Source of the DNA: Sphingobacteriales bacterium
GTDB taxonomy: Bacteria; Bacteroidota; Bacteroidia; Sphingobacteriales; Sphingobacteriaceae
NCBI GenBank assembly: GCA_025353765.1
Contig: JANXOD010000008.1
Span: 62,001-126,000 of the forward strand
DNA length: 64,000 nt
Direction of reading: 5' to 3'
Every line of letters begins with the position of its first letter. The first letter of the stretch is position 1. This document shows, in pieces, positions 50,135 through 60,266 of the stretch. The translations under genes were made by a program, and so were the position numbers. The notes under the pieces were generated by a model, which worked only from the letters and a program-made list of their open reading frames with translations, was not told the DNA's origin and searched no databases.

Positions 50135-50803
50135 GTGCAATGTCGATTGATAGAATTCGGCCAATACTAAATCTTCCGAATAGGTAATTTTAATATTTTT
50201 AGGATCTCCAGCAATAAGTTCTATTGAAGTTCCATTTTTTTCTGCCACAGATGCATCATCTGTAAATTCTATTCGGTAAGGCTGCTCGTATGCTTTTTTG
50301 ATCACATCACTTTTAAAGGTTTGCGGTGTTTGAACCAGGTATATTTCATCCCGGTTTAAAGCAACAGAGGCTTTACCATTTAGCTTTCTTATAGAATCTG
50401 TAGCCTTTATTGCAGAAATAGCATTCCCATACAATTCTGCATGGTTAAAAGATGTTGTGATTAACTTATTGCTTATTAGTGGACGGACTCCATCGTGGAT
50501 AGCTACAACAGCAGTTCCTTTTATTATTCTTAATCCGTTTTTTACTGAATAAAATCGCTGGTTTCCTCCCTTTACCAAAGTATAAGGAATATTGAAATTA
50601 TGGTCTATACATAATTGCTCCCAGGAAGAATAATAATCTATATTTAATACAAGTATAAGTTCAGGCTTTAGATCAGAATGATAGAAAGCTTCAAGGGTAT
50701 GCATGATAACCGGTTTCCCGTTAAGCAATAAAAACTGCTTTGGAGTATCACATTTCATCCGGCTGCCAGAACCACCACCAATAATAATAGCATAATATTT
50801 CAT
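50117..50803 (-). CDS. ispD: 2-C-methyl-D-erythritol 4-phosphate cytidylyltransferase IspD
   Basis: A 228-residue enzyme of the MEP isoprenoid pathway that couples CTP to methylerythritol phosphate. Signatures: IIGGGSGSRMKCDTPKQFLLLNGKPV at the start, IHDGVRPLI near residue 100 and FTDDASVAEKNG near 188. Length is normal. It stands alone, converging on a terminator. Confidence 0.95.
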   Translation of the reverse strand: MKYYAIIIGGGSGSRMKCDTPKQFLLLNGKPVIMHTLEAFYHSDLKPELILVLNIDYYSSWEQLCIDHNFNIPYTLVKGGNQRFYSVKNGLRIIKGTAVVAIHDGVRPLISNKLITTSFNHAELYGNAISAIKATDSIRKLNGKASVALNRDEIYLVQTPQTFKSDVIKKAYEQPYRIEFTDDASVAEKNGTSIELIAGDPKNIKITYSEDLVLAEFYQSTLHKKNPY

Positions 50804-50966
50804 AATGAGATATGCATAATGAGTATTGCGATGCGAATTTAGAAATTTTAATTTAGCTGAGTTATTAATCTAAATAAGCATATCTCTCTCTAACTTGAAA
50901 TGGCAGATTGAATACTAATTTTTATGCAAAATGCATACTTCATAAATAAGTATACATTTATAATTA

Positions 50967-52100
50967 TTAGGGTGCCTGCCAAAATGAATTTGAATTGTTT
51001 GTTTTGTAAAAAACAAATGTTGTTTTATTTTCTTTCTCTGTCAGCTCTGCTTTGTCGGGCTTTTGCTTAAAATAATTTAATGGTAAAAGTTGAGCATAAG
51101 CTATTTGTTTTCCATTTTTTCTTGTTTCAGTATCATATTCACTACTTAAAGGGCATTCAAAGCGATATAAATTTTTAGCCATATATGTATAAAGGTAATT
51201 CGCTTTCTCTGTCGATGATTTATGATTCCAATTGGCATCAGGATTTAGTATTAAAGGTTTATTATTAATTAAACGTTCTCTCACTTCTTCAATACTCAAT
51301 AATTCTCCTTTTTCATTCATCACATAAGCATCATGTGTTGGGTCTATCCACAACCACTTTTTTAAGTCATTTGAATAAACCATATTTATAACATGACATT
51401 CTGTATCAGTAGAATCTTTGGGTAAGCAAGTGATAAACCTTGACTTTATACCCAAAGACAAATAACACTCATTTAAAGCCGTTGATAAACCCCTACAATT
51501 CAAGCCGCGATTATCTTTTTTACAAACAGAAACCATACTCATCGCATTTCTTATTTCTGGATTCTCGTGTTGTCCATCATGAGGAATAAGGTTATGTATC
51601 CAATGTAAAAGATTAAGAATTTTTGAAATTTCGTTTCCTGTTCCTGCAATTGAGTCTAAATTAAATCCCTTTCTTAGAGACACTAAATGCAGATTATCTT
51701 GTTGCTGGTATGTGAATTTAGGAATTTCTCTTTTGTCTAAAAGGTTGAATTTATTAGCACTTTTTAGTGTTTCCAAAAAACTTGGAACATACTTAATTTG
51801 CGTTAAAGCTTTTGTTGAATCATTTAGTAAAATGATAAAATTAAATTTTGTGGTTTGTGTTATTTTTATCGAAATAAAATCTTTATCGGTATAAAAAGTA
51901 ATTTTTTTACCTTTTGAAGATGTTGTATATACATCTGGTTTCAATTCGGGCGAAATTATCCAACTCCCTTTGTAAAAATTTACGCCATCACGAATATCTA
52001 CTGTTTTTGAAGTAGCTTTTATTGTGGGCATTTTTTCTTGTGCAAATAATAATTGACTAAAAAGGATAGATGCAATTATAAAACTTGATTTCTTTGTCAT
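50967..52100 (-). CDS. Exported transglutaminase-like protein
   Basis: A 377-residue protein with a signal peptide (FIIASILFSQLLFAQEK), best started at 52100; the longer frame to 52226 would hide that signal. The C-terminal half holds a transglutaminase-like core: catalytic Cys in LNCRGLSTALNECY, His in CHVINMVY and Asp in WIDPTHDAYV. It may act as a peptidase or cross-linker in the periplasm; specificity is unknown. Confidence 0.8.
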   Translation of the reverse strand: MTKKSSFIIASILFSQLLFAQEKMPTIKATSKTVDIRDGVNFYKGSWIISPELKPDVYTTSSKGKKITFYTDKDFISIKITQTTKFNFIILLNDSTKALTQIKYVPSFLETLKSANKFNLLDKREIPKFTYQQQDNLHLVSLRKGFNLDSIAGTGNEISKILNLLHWIHNLIPHDGQHENPEIRNAMSMVSVCKKDNRGLNCRGLSTALNECYLSLGIKSRFITCLPKDSTDTECHVINMVYSNDLKKWLWIDPTHDAYVMNEKGELLSIEEVRERLINNKPLILNPDANWNHKSSTEKANYLYTYMAKNLYRFECPLSSEYDTETRKNGKQIAYAQLLPLNYFKQKPDKAELTEKENKTTFVFYKTNNSNSFWQAP

Positions 52101-52242
52101 AATTTTATTTTTAATAAGCGTTTGAATTTTAATAAAGACGCTTAACTTATGACAAAGGTTGCACATGGCAAAGAAGTTTGCATAGGATGATGCATTTCTT
52201 AATACTATTGCTGTCTCAATATGCAATACACATATCTCAATA

Positions 52243-53292
52243 CTATATAATCAGCATGGCATCACCATAACTGTAGAAATGATATTTCTCTTTTATAGCA
52301 ACTTCATAGGCATGCATTACATTCTCATAACCACCAAAAGCAGCAACCATCATTAATAAAGTAGATTCTGGAGTATGAAAATTAGTAATCATAGAATTTG
52401 CAATGCTAAATTCATACGGTGGAAAAATGAATTTGCTTGTCCAGTCGTTAGCCGCTTTTAATTCTCTACCTGCAGAGACGGCGGATTCAATAGCACGCAT
52501 TGAAGTTGTTCCAACTGCACAAATTCTTCGTTTTTCTTCAAGTGCCTTATTTACACGATCAACAGCTTTTTGTTCAATAATGAATTGCTCCGAATCCATT
52601 TTATGTTTGGTTAGATCCTCAACTTCTACAGACCTGAAAGTGCCTAAACCTACATGGAGCGTTACTTCTGCAAAGTCTACGCCCTTTAATTCCAGCCGTT
52701 TCATTAATTCGCGACTAAAATGTAAACCAGCAGTTGGAGCTGCTACAGCACCTTCTTTTGTGGCAAATATAGTTTGATAACGATCTTTATCTTCTGCGGT
52801 TGCTTTACGCTTGATATATTTTGGGAGTGGTGTTTCACCTAAAATTTCAATATTACGACGAAATTCTTCATTTGTGCCATCAAATAAGAAACGGATAGTA
52901 CGGCCCCGAGATGTTGTATTATCAACTACTTCTGCAACTAACAGGTCGTTCTCCCCAAAATACAATTTATTTCCAACACGTATTTTACGAGCCGGATCAA
53001 CTAAAACATCCCAAAGACGGAGCTCTTTATTCAATTCACGTAGTAAAAAAACTTCGATGGTAGCACCTGTTTTTTCTTTATTGCCATATAAACGAGCCGG
53101 GAAGACCTTTGTATTATTTAAAATCATCACATCTTTCTCTTCAAAATATCCTAAAACATCCTTAAAGATTTTATGCTCAATCGCCCCTGTCTTTTTGTCT
53201 AAAACCATTAGACGTGCTTCATCTCGGTTTGGTGAAGGGTTATGAGCTATTAAAGATTCGGGTAAATTAAACTTGAATTGAGATAATTTCAT
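52243..53292 (-). CDS. queA: tRNA preQ1(34) S-adenosylmethionine ribosyltransferase-isomerase QueA
   Basis: A 349-residue enzyme that moves the ribosyl part of AdoMet to preQ1 in tRNA on the way to queuosine. Signatures include [24 protein letters not shown] at the N terminus, [22 protein letters not shown] and [24 protein letters not shown]. Full length. Confidence 0.96.
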   Translation of the reverse strand: MKLSQFKFNLPESLIAHNPSPNRDEARLMVLDKKTGAIEHKIFKDVLGYFEEKDVMILNNTKVFPARLYGNKEKTGATIEVFLLRELNKELRLWDVLVDPARKIRVGNKLYFGENDLLVAEVVDNTTSRGRTIRFLFDGTNEEFRRNIEILGETPLPKYIKRKATAEDKDRYQTIFATKEGAVAAPTAGLHFSRELMKRLELKGVDFAEVTLHVGLGTFRSVEVEDLTKHKMDSEQFIIEQKAVDRVNKALEEKRRICAVGTTSMRAIESAVSAGRELKAANDWTSKFIFPPYEFSIANSMITNFHTPESTLLMMVAAFGGYENVMHAYEVAIKEKYHFYSYGDAMLII

Positions 53293-53430
53293 AATTGAAT
53301 TAATGTGGATTTAAGGGCGCAAATTTAGATAAATATTTCATAATTATATTGAATTCGTATAGATAATATAATTACATGAAAGCATTATATAGCTGTAACG
53401 TTTTTAATTACATTTGGTCTAAGCATTAAT

Positions 53431-54678
53431 ATGATATTTTTCAAACTATTAAAAGAAAGCTTCAATTTTGCTTTTGAAGCACTTCGGCAAAATAAATTGC
53501 GCACCACCTTGTCATTGTTAGGTATCACTATTGGTATTATGACGATTATTGGAGTTTTTTCTGCGGTGGATACCTTAAGAAATAATCTACAGAGTAGTGT
53601 TGATAAATTAGGAAGCAATACCATCTATATTCAAAAATGGCCCTGGGTTGGTGGACCGGATTTTCCATGGTGGAAATATATGAACAGGCCAAATCCCACT
53701 ATAAAGGATTATGAGAAATTGACTGATCGTTTGGGGAGTGCCGAAGGAATTTCTTATGAGATAGGAATGGGAAATCGTACTATTAAATATAAAAATAATA
53801 GCATAGAGGGTGTTCAAATGGCCGCAGCATCTCATGATTATTATAAAGTTTGGAAGTTTGATTTTGAAGCAGGACGATATTTTACAGAATCTGAATCTAA
53901 GGGCGGAAGTCCGATTACTATATTGGGATATACCGTTGCCCAAGGACTATTTCCTAATGAAGATCCGATAGGGAAGGTAATTAGTGTTTTAGGACGGAAA
54001 GTAACTATTATAGGTGTTTTTAAAGAAGAAGGTGAGGATATGCTGGGTATATCAGCAGATAAAACGGTGTTATTACCTCTTAATTTTGCAAGAGGAGTTA
54101 TTGATGTACAAGATGACCGGTATGGACCACAGATTACAATAAAAGGTAAGGAAAATGTATCTGTTGCTGAATTGGAAAGCGAACTTAAGGGAACAATGAG
54201 ATCAATTCATAGGCTTAGTCCTCAGGAGGATGATGATTTCTCATTAAATAAAACAACCATTCTTACTGCCCAGCTCGATCAATTATTTGGTATTGTAAAC
54301 TTTGCAGGTGCATTTATAGGTGGCTTTTCAATTCTTGTAGGTGGTTTTGGGATAGCAAATATTATGTTTGTATCGGTAAAAGAACGTACTAATATTATAG
54401 GTATCCAAAAATCATTGGGGGCTAAGAATTATTTTATCCTACTTCAATTTTTAATTGAATCGGTTTTGTTATGCCTAATGGGTGGAATTGTAGGCCTTGC
54501 TATCGTTTATTTACTCGCTTATGTATCAAAAGCAGCATTTGATTTAAAGATTGTAGTAGATTTAGGAAAAGTAATTTTAACAGTAATTCTTTCTACAGCT
54601 ATTGGTTTAATATCTGGTTTTATACCTGCATTTATGGCATCACGATTAGATCCGGTGGAGGCGATAAGGAGTAAGTAG
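53431..54678 (+). CDS. MacB/FtsX-like ABC transporter permease
   Basis: A 415-residue inner membrane protein with the classic four-helix MacB layout: helix 1 at about 22-45, a large periplasmic domain (about 50-280), then three helices (about 285-400). FGIANIMFVSVKERTNIIGIQKSLGA and FMASRLDPVEAIRS at the end are typical. It probably works with an ATPase such as the one at 48032 in export or lipoprotein handling. Confidence 0.9.
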   Translation: MIFFKLLKESFNFAFEALRQNKLRTTLSLLGITIGIMTIIGVFSAVDTLRNNLQSSVDKLGSNTIYIQKWPWVGGPDFPWWKYMNRPNPTIKDYEKLTDRLGSAEGISYEIGMGNRTIKYKNNSIEGVQMAAASHDYYKVWKFDFEAGRYFTESESKGGSPITILGYTVAQGLFPNEDPIGKVISVLGRKVTIIGVFKEEGEDMLGISADKTVLLPLNFARGVIDVQDDRYGPQITIKGKENVSVAELESELKGTMRSIHRLSPQEDDDFSLNKTTILTAQLDQLFGIVNFAGAFIGGFSILVGGFGIANIMFVSVKERTNIIGIQKSLGAKNYFILLQFLIESVLLCLMGGIVGLAIVYLLAYVSKAAFDLKIVVDLGKVILTVILSTAIGLISGFIPAFMASRLDPVEAIRSK

Positions 54679-54707
54679 CTATAAATTTTTTATACGTACA
54701 ATGAGAA

Positions 54708-55436
54708 TTAGAAAGACCTAACTGCACGTCCAGCAAATAAATTAGCATAAGCAGTGCTAAAGCTGTTACCACTAATAAAAGTTATAGCATTTGCTTCAGT
54801 TCCATTATTATCAGTACCCCAATAAGATGTATTGGAATCAAAGCCACCAATAGCAACACGATTTGTGTATAAATAATTAAGTTCAACTGGATTTGGTAAA
54901 CGCCAATCAGCATAAACAACTCCATTCACTATGATTGAATAATTATCACATTTATCATCAGCTATATACCATGTCGTACTTGTACTTTGATCTTGTGCTG
55001 CAGCTATAAGACCGTGTTTTCCTGTACCATCAATATAAGCTATTTTGCCTCCCTGGTAGTCTTGGCCTATGACAAGGGGAGTAACCGTTGTAAATTGAAC
55101 TTCATTGCCATAAGCAGTACCGCCACTATTAATAGCATACGCTCTTGCATAATAAGTTGTAGAAGCTATTAAATTTGCAAGATTTACAGTAAAAGTACCT
55201 GTTCCTGAAGCATTGCTTGGTACTTTAATATCTTTTGTACTCGGATTGACATTGATACTATAGCAAATACCTCTTTCTGTTACAGCAGAGCCACCGTCAT
55301 TGGTAATTTCACCACCACCTATAGCTGTCGTAGCCTCAATAGAGGAAACAGCTGTAGTACTTAGAGTTGATAAGGAGGGTAAGTTTGGTGTTATTTTCTT
55401 GTCTTTAGTACAAGCTAAAAATAATGTGGCTCCCAA
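54708..55436 (-). CDS. Fibronectin-type/DUF1566-like surface lipoprotein, start codon unclear
   Basis: A 242-residue protein as called from a TTG. It has an FN3-like repeat (residues 25-115) and a C-terminal Fibrobacter-type Lcl/DUF1566 domain (residues 130-242: GKHGLIAAAQDQSTSTTWYIA, DWRLPNPVELNYLY). In frame upstream are codons for IKKLILLG before LGATLFLACTKD, together a perfect lipoprotein signal, but the codon where Met is expected (55458-55460) is ATA rather than ATG. A non-standard start or a decayed gene are both possible. Confidence 0.7.
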   Translation of the reverse strand: MGATLFLACTKDKKITPNLPSLSTLSTTAVSSIEATTAIGGGEITNDGGSAVTERGICYSINVNPSTKDIKVPSNASGTGTFTVNLANLIASTTYYARAYAINSGGTAYGNEVQFTTVTPLVIGQDYQGGKIAYIDGTGKHGLIAAAQDQSTSTTWYIADDKCDNYSIIVNGVVYADWRLPNPVELNYLYTNRVAIGGFDSNTSYWGTDNNGTEANAITFISGNSFSTAYANLFAGRAVRSF

Positions 55437-55677
55437 GCCTAATAAAATTAATTTTTTTATGGTTTCTAAATTTTTAGAATTTTAATTATTTATTATTTAA
55501 TTATTTAAAAACTTTCAAATGTCATGCCATTTGTATATTAATTTATTTATATATTAATTTTTACTAAATTTATATATAAATAAGCACTTTTATTCACGAA
55601 AAATAAAAGAGGTCGTTATATAAAAGAAATGTATATAGTCTAGTTTTAGGACAGGTTAATAAGAAATAAATAGAAAA

Positions 55678-56673
55678 CTAATTAGTTTTTAGTACAGATG
55701 AAAGTTTAAAGAGGTTTTCCTGTAATTGTGCTTTATTAATGGCTACAACACCCACATATTCACACACTAATCCCCCAGCTAAATTAGCAATGGTTGCAGT
55801 TTGTTGTGCATTTAATCCTGCTGCCAGACATAAAGCTGCAGTTGCAATAACGGTATCGCCCGCACCGGAAACATCTGCAATAATACGAACATGAGCAGGA
55901 ATAAGCATTTTATCTTTTTTAGAATTGATATAAACACCTTTTTCTGATAATGTGATCATTACCTGTCCAATATTTAGCTGCTTTTGTAAAACAGCTACAG
56001 CTTTTTCAAGCTGATCTTGATCATTAGGGTCAATATCTATTTTTAAACCTTCTCTAAGTTCTTTCAGATTGGGTTTAAATAGACTTACATTTTTATAAAA
56101 AAGAAAATTTCTTTTTTTAGGATCAACAACAGTAATGATCTGCTTTGCATTAGCTAAAAGAACAACTTCTTCTATTAATTCTTTTGTGATTAGGCCTTTA
56201 TCATAATCTTCAAAGATTATAGCATGTATGGTTTTTGCTGCAATAATCTTGTTTATTTTATGGAGAAGTAGTTTTGTAGTTTCTGATGATATGTTTTCAT
56301 CCATTTCTTCATCAACACGGACTATTTGTTGTGAATGAGCTATAATACGGGTTTTAACCGTTGTAGGACGGGTTTTAATACGTAAAATTCCCTCATCAGA
56401 AAGCCGCTGTTTTTTAAGAAGACTTAAAAATTCATTGCCTTCTATATCTTCACCAATAACAGAACAAATGATTGGTTTTGCTCCTAATGATTGAATATTT
56501 AATGCAACGTTTGCAGCTCCACCGAGCCGATTTTCTTTTTTTGTGACAGATACAATCGGAACGGGCGCTTCTGGTGAAATGCGATCCACATTACCCCATA
56601 AATAGGTATCAATCATTACATCACCAACAATAAGAATATTAAAGGAATTAAACTTTTCGAATAGTTCTTTCAT
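55678..56673 (-). CDS. D-glycero-beta-D-manno-heptose-7-phosphate kinase (HldE/RfaE1 kinase domain)
   Basis: A 331-residue PfkB-type sugar kinase. The N terminus ILIVGDVMIDTYLWGNVDRISPEAPVPIV, RLGGAANVALNIQSLGA and the catalytic DVSGAGDTVIATAALCLAAG match heptose-7-phosphate kinases for lipopolysaccharide core; the nucleotidyltransferase half of bifunctional HldE is absent. It follows the aminotransferase gene with a single base between. Confidence 0.9.
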   Translation of the reverse strand: MKELFEKFNSFNILIVGDVMIDTYLWGNVDRISPEAPVPIVSVTKKENRLGGAANVALNIQSLGAKPIICSVIGEDIEGNEFLSLLKKQRLSDEGILRIKTRPTTVKTRIIAHSQQIVRVDEEMDENISSETTKLLLHKINKIIAAKTIHAIIFEDYDKGLITKELIEEVVLLANAKQIITVVDPKKRNFLFYKNVSLFKPNLKELREGLKIDIDPNDQDQLEKAVAVLQKQLNIGQVMITLSEKGVYINSKKDKMLIPAHVRIIADVSGAGDTVIATAALCLAAGLNAQQTATIANLAGGLVCEYVGVVAINKAQLQENLFKLSSVLKTN

Positions 56674-56674
56674 T

Positions 56675-57868
56675 TTAATTAAGTTGCGATAATGCTGTTT
56701 TAATACGTTTCATTGCTTCTGTTAACCTTTCTTCAGAAGCAGCGTAAGAAATTCGGATACAGTTGGGATCTCCAAAAGCTTCACCTGTTACTATGGCTAC
56801 ATGTGCTCTATTTAAAAGATAAGTACACAGATCAGAAGCATTTTTTATTACTTCGTCATTATCTGATTTACCGAAATACGAGCTTGCATCTGGAAAAAAA
56901 TAAAAAGCACCGTGTGGTAAATTAGTTCTTAATCCAGGAATCCCCTTCATTAATTCATAGACCAAATTGCGACGGTTCAGGAAAGCTTTCTTCATTTCTA
57001 AAACACTTTCTAATCCGCCTTCATAAGCTGCTAAACCGGCACGTTGAGTTATAGAACAGGTTGCTGAGGTAATTTGCCCCTGCATTTTATCACAGGCTAC
57101 TGCAATTTCTTTACTGGCGGCCAAATAACCAATTCGCCAGCCGGTCATCGCATAAGCTTTAGAAAACCCGTTAATAACTACCACACGTTCTTTTATGCTT
57201 TCAAACTGTGCAATAGATTCATGTTGATCTACAAAATTAATATGTTCGTAAATTTCATCAGAAATAATATATAAATGAGGGTATTTTTCAAAAATTTTTG
57301 CTAAGCCTGCTAATTCTTCTTTACTATAAACACTGCCTGTAGGATTACATGGAGAAGAAAATATAAAGAGTTTTGTTTTAGGTGTAATTGCAGCTTCTAA
57401 TTGTTCAGGAGTTATTTTAAAATCCTGTTCAAAAGTGCCCTTAACAAAAACAGACTTTCCTTCTGCAAGTTTGATCAGTTCCGAATATGAAACCCAATAA
57501 GGCGTGGGTATAATCACTTCATCATCCGGATTAACTAAGCACATTACTGCATTTGCAATAGCTTGTTTAGCGCCTGTACCTACTACAATCTGATCAAAAT
57601 CATAATCCAGATTATTTTCACGTTTAAGCTTTCCTGCAATTGCTTTACGTAATTCTGGATAACCTGGTACAGGAGTGTAATAAGTAAAATTTTCATCCAG
57701 AGCTTGCTTTGCAGCCTCTTTTATATAAGAAGGTGTATGAAAATCTGGTTCCCCAAAACTAAGGTTAATTACATCTACCCCCTTTGCTGCTAATTCTCTT
57801 CCCATTTTAGCCATTCTAATGGTTTGAGATTCTTTAAGCTTGTTTATTCTATCAGATAATATGTTCAT
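56675..57868 (-). CDS. PLP-dependent aminotransferase (aspartate aminotransferase family)
   Basis: A 397-residue class I aminotransferase. VINLSFGEPDFHTP, the cofactor loop GTGAKQAIANAVM, FSSPCNPTGSVYS, SDEIYEHINF and the PLP-binding Lys in NGFSKAYAMTGWRIGYLA are all present, as is the terminal Arg motif CIRISYAASEE. Aspartate or a related amino acid is the likely substrate. Same strand as the heptose kinase, upstream of it. Confidence 0.92.
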   Translation of the reverse strand: MNILSDRINKLKESQTIRMAKMGRELAAKGVDVINLSFGEPDFHTPSYIKEAAKQALDENFTYYTPVPGYPELRKAIAGKLKRENNLDYDFDQIVVGTGAKQAIANAVMCLVNPDDEVIIPTPYWVSYSELIKLAEGKSVFVKGTFEQDFKITPEQLEAAITPKTKLFIFSSPCNPTGSVYSKEELAGLAKIFEKYPHLYIISDEIYEHINFVDQHESIAQFESIKERVVVINGFSKAYAMTGWRIGYLAASKEIAVACDKMQGQITSATCSITQRAGLAAYEGGLESVLEMKKAFLNRRNLVYELMKGIPGLRTNLPHGAFYFFPDASSYFGKSDNDEVIKNASDLCTYLLNRAHVAIVTGEAFGDPNCIRISYAASEERLTEAMKRIKTALSQLN

Positions 57869-57974
57869 AGTAATTGTTAAAGAGCAAAGATATAAACCTG
57901 ATGCTAAAGGTTAGAGATAATTTAGAGTAAATGCTTTCAAAACTTAAATGTTTTTAAAATACTCGGGTATTGTA

Positions 57975-57982
57975 TAAATTTG
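57975..57982 (+). promoter_or_regulatory. Probable -7 box of the cation exporter gene
   Basis: TAAATTTG fits TAnnTTTG and lies inside the extended reading frame that begins at TTG 57970, so it argues for the later start at 58000. A clear -33 TTG is missing. Confidence 0.4.
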
Positions 57983-57999
57983 CGCTCTTATCATATTAC

Positions 58000-58974
58000 G
58001 TGCAGCCTCAAAAAAAATTAATTCTGCTATCCCTTGGCATTGGCATTTTACTTATGCTGGCAAAGTTTGCAGCCTATTTTGTAACCTCATCAAATGCTAT
58101 TTTAACAGATGCTGCAGAAAGTATTGTAAACGTTTTAGCCAGTTCGTTTGCATTTTACAGTATTTACTTGGCTGCACAGCCGCGAGATTTAAACCATCCT
58201 TACGGGCATGGGAAGGTTGAATTTTTCTCTGTATTTGTTGAAGGTTGCTTGATTTTACTTTCAGGTATTTTAATTGGTTTCAAATCAGCTTATAATCTTT
58301 TTTATCCCCATGAAATTAGATTCTTACTTAATGGTGCATTAGTTATTGGTATTACCGGTATCATTAACTTTATAATGGGGCAGTACTTGATACGAGAGAG
58401 TAAAAAGCTGAATTCTCTTACTTTATTTGCCGATGGAAAGCATTTGCAAACCGACGCATATACAAGTGTCGGCCTGGTTGCAGGATTACTTTTAATTTAC
58501 TATACAAAACTGATTTATATGGATAGTATTTTATCCATTGTAATTGGTTTTTACATCATTTACAATGGATATAAATTGGTACGAAAGTCAGTTTCTGGTT
58601 TGATGGATGAATCTGATTTTGAAATTATAGAGGAAGTGATTTCCAATTTAAATAATAGCAGAAAAGAATCATGGATTGATGTTCATAACTTGCGGGCACA
58701 GCGTTATGGAACCGAACTTCATATTGATTGCCATTTAACTTTGCCTTATTATTTCGATTTAAATCAGGTTCATGAAGAAGTTTCATCAGTAGATAAATTG
58801 GTTAATCATAAAGCACAGGTTCGCACAGAGTTTTTTATTCATGCCGATCCATGTTTGCCAGAATGCTGTCATTACTGCCGAATGCCTAATTGTCCCGTAA
58901 GAAGTGAGCCTAAAAGGGTAGATATAGCCTGGACAACGGACAATGTAACCCGTAACCAAAAACATTTTCTATAA
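58000..58974 (+). CDS. Cation diffusion facilitator family transporter
   Basis: A 324-residue membrane exporter of divalent metals (FieF/ZitB type). It starts best at GTG 58000, 18 bases after a -7 box; a TTG at 57970 gives a longer form. Metal site in helix 2, LTDAAESIVNVLAS, and in helix 5, FADGKHLQTDAYTSVG (HxxxD type), are clear. After the six helices a cytoplasmic domain ends with a Cys/His cluster (DPCLPECCHYCRMPNCP) that may bind a further metal ion. Confidence 0.9.
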   Translation: MQPQKKLILLSLGIGILLMLAKFAAYFVTSSNAILTDAAESIVNVLASSFAFYSIYLAAQPRDLNHPYGHGKVEFFSVFVEGCLILLSGILIGFKSAYNLFYPHEIRFLLNGALVIGITGIINFIMGQYLIRESKKLNSLTLFADGKHLQTDAYTSVGLVAGLLLIYYTKLIYMDSILSIVIGFYIIYNGYKLVRKSVSGLMDESDFEIIEEVISNLNNSRKESWIDVHNLRAQRYGTELHIDCHLTLPYYFDLNQVHEEVSSVDKLVNHKAQVRTEFFIHADPCLPECCHYCRMPNCPVRSEPKRVDIAWTTDNVTRNQKHFL

Positions 58975-59417
58975 TGTATCCTTTTAATGTTCGTGTTTAT
59001 GGGCTTCTAATTAATGATTTGCAACAAATATTATTAAGTGATGAAGAAGAATATGGTTTTAGGTTTAGTAAATTTCCTGGCGGAGGATTAGAATATGGCG
59101 AAGGATTGATTGATGGTTTAAAGCGGGAGTTTTTAGAAGAATGCAATGCTGATATTGAGGTTTTAGAGCATTTTTACACCACAGATTTTTTTATAAAATC
59201 AGCTTTTAATGATAGCCAGATCATTAGTGCATATTACATGGTGAAACCAACAGAAGAACTTCAGTTAAATTTTAAGAATTCTGTGTTTGATTTTGATGAA
59301 GAAGGAGATATACGCCAGGCTTTCAGATGGAGGAATATGGCTGAATTAAATATGGATGATGTCACATTTCCCACAGATAAAAAAGTAATTGAATTATTGA
59401 AAGCTAAAAAAGCATAA
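58974..59417 (+). CDS. NUDIX hydrolase
   Basis: A 147-residue hydrolase of nucleoside-diphosphate-linked compounds. The NUDIX box is GGGLEYGEGLIDGLKREFLEEC (positions about 36-57), with key residues G, E, REF-EEC; the rest is short and typical. It overlaps the transporter stop by one base. Confidence 0.88.
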   Translation: MYPFNVRVYGLLINDLQQILLSDEEEYGFRFSKFPGGGLEYGEGLIDGLKREFLEECNADIEVLEHFYTTDFFIKSAFNDSQIISAYYMVKPTEELQLNFKNSVFDFDEEGDIRQAFRWRNMAELNMDDVTFPTDKKVIELLKAKKA

Positions 59418-59485
59418 TCTCATTGAAAATTTATAAATAGTTGTCCTTGTGTTTTAGGGATGTTTTTATACTTTTGTGCTTTAAT

Positions 59486-59559
59486 GCACCCATAGCTCAG
59501 CTGGATAGAGCAACGGTTTTCTAAACCGTAGGTCATAGGTTCGAATCCTATTGGGTGTA
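59486..59559 (+). tRNA. tRNA-Arg (TCT)
   Basis: A 74-base cloverleaf with acceptor GCACCCA/TGGGTGT and discriminator A, anticodon stem ACGGT/ACCGT around loop TTTCTAA (anticodon TCT) and T arm ATAGG-TTCGAAT-CCTAT. CCA is not encoded. Confidence 0.95.
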
Positions 59560-59565
59560 CATATT

Positions 59566-59598
59566 AGTCGTTAACTTTTCTTAGTTAACGACTTTTTT
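59566..59598 (+). terminator. Intrinsic terminator of tRNA-Arg
   Basis: A 10-base stem AGTCGTTAAC (59566-59575) and GTTAACGACT (59584-59593) with six T at the end, 7 bases past the tRNA. Confidence 0.88.
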
Positions 59599-59739
59599 AC
59601 GTTTATACCTTGTGATTTTATTCTAGTGATATTTTTTTATTTTAACAATTAGTATATGCGGAATGGATTTTGTTATTAGATTTAACAGTAATATTAAATT
59701 TTTTATAATACTTGAATCACAAATAATTAAACTTAAAAC

Positions 59740-60054
59740 ATGAAAAAGAAAATTTACTTTTTAGCTACAGCAATTATGTTGATGTTAGCTACTTCTTCAG
59801 TTATGGCAAAAGATGCAAAATCTTCAGCTAGAACTGAAATGACGGATCAGCAAAAGACTCGCATCGAGCAGATCACTCGCAGGGTGGAAGAGATAAAAAG
59901 CATGGATAAATCTACGCTTAGCCGTCAAGAACGCAAAGATCTTCGTCAGGAATTATCATCCATGAAAAAAGAGGCTAAAGCTATGGGTGGAGGTGTTTAC
60001 CTTTCAACCGCTGCAATTATCATCATTATCCTAATATTGATATTGATTTTATAA
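59740..60054 (+). CDS. Hypothetical exported protein with C-terminal membrane tail
   Basis: A 104-residue protein with signal peptide (to VMAKD), a charged helical middle (TDQQKTRIEQITRRVEEIK, then LSRQERKDLRQELSSMKKEAK) and a C-terminal hydrophobic end (AAIIIIILILILIL). Similar small tail-anchored, exported proteins are frequent in Bacteroidota; function unknown. It stands alone between tRNA-Arg and a terminator. Confidence 0.75.
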   Translation: MKKKIYFLATAIMLMLATSSVMAKDAKSSARTEMTDQQKTRIEQITRRVEEIKSMDKSTLSRQERKDLRQELSSMKKEAKAMGGGVYLSTAAIIIIILILILIL

Positions 60055-60084
60055 GAGGCTGTTATATAAAAATCAAATTTTTTT

Positions 60085-60111
60085 GGCCGGCTTAATTAGC
60101 CGGCCTTTTTT
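60085..60111 (+). terminator. Intrinsic terminator
   Basis: GC-rich arms GGCCGGCT (60085-60092) and AGCCGGCC (60098-60105) with six T behind, about 30 bases after the exported protein stop. Confidence 0.88.
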
Positions 60112-60266
60112 ATTTATAATTTGCTTGTATTTGGCATTCAATAAATAATAATATCCTAATAATAATACAATCATTTCATAGCATTCACTTTTTAACTTTA
60201 TTTACAAAAAGTAGATGTAGTTTTGGCTCTAATATTGCCTAAGCTTCCATTTTATAAGAAACTCTA

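Noticed and set aside
52403-53245. Long antisense frames opposite queA
   Set aside because: Overlap a conserved housekeeping gene; no own features.
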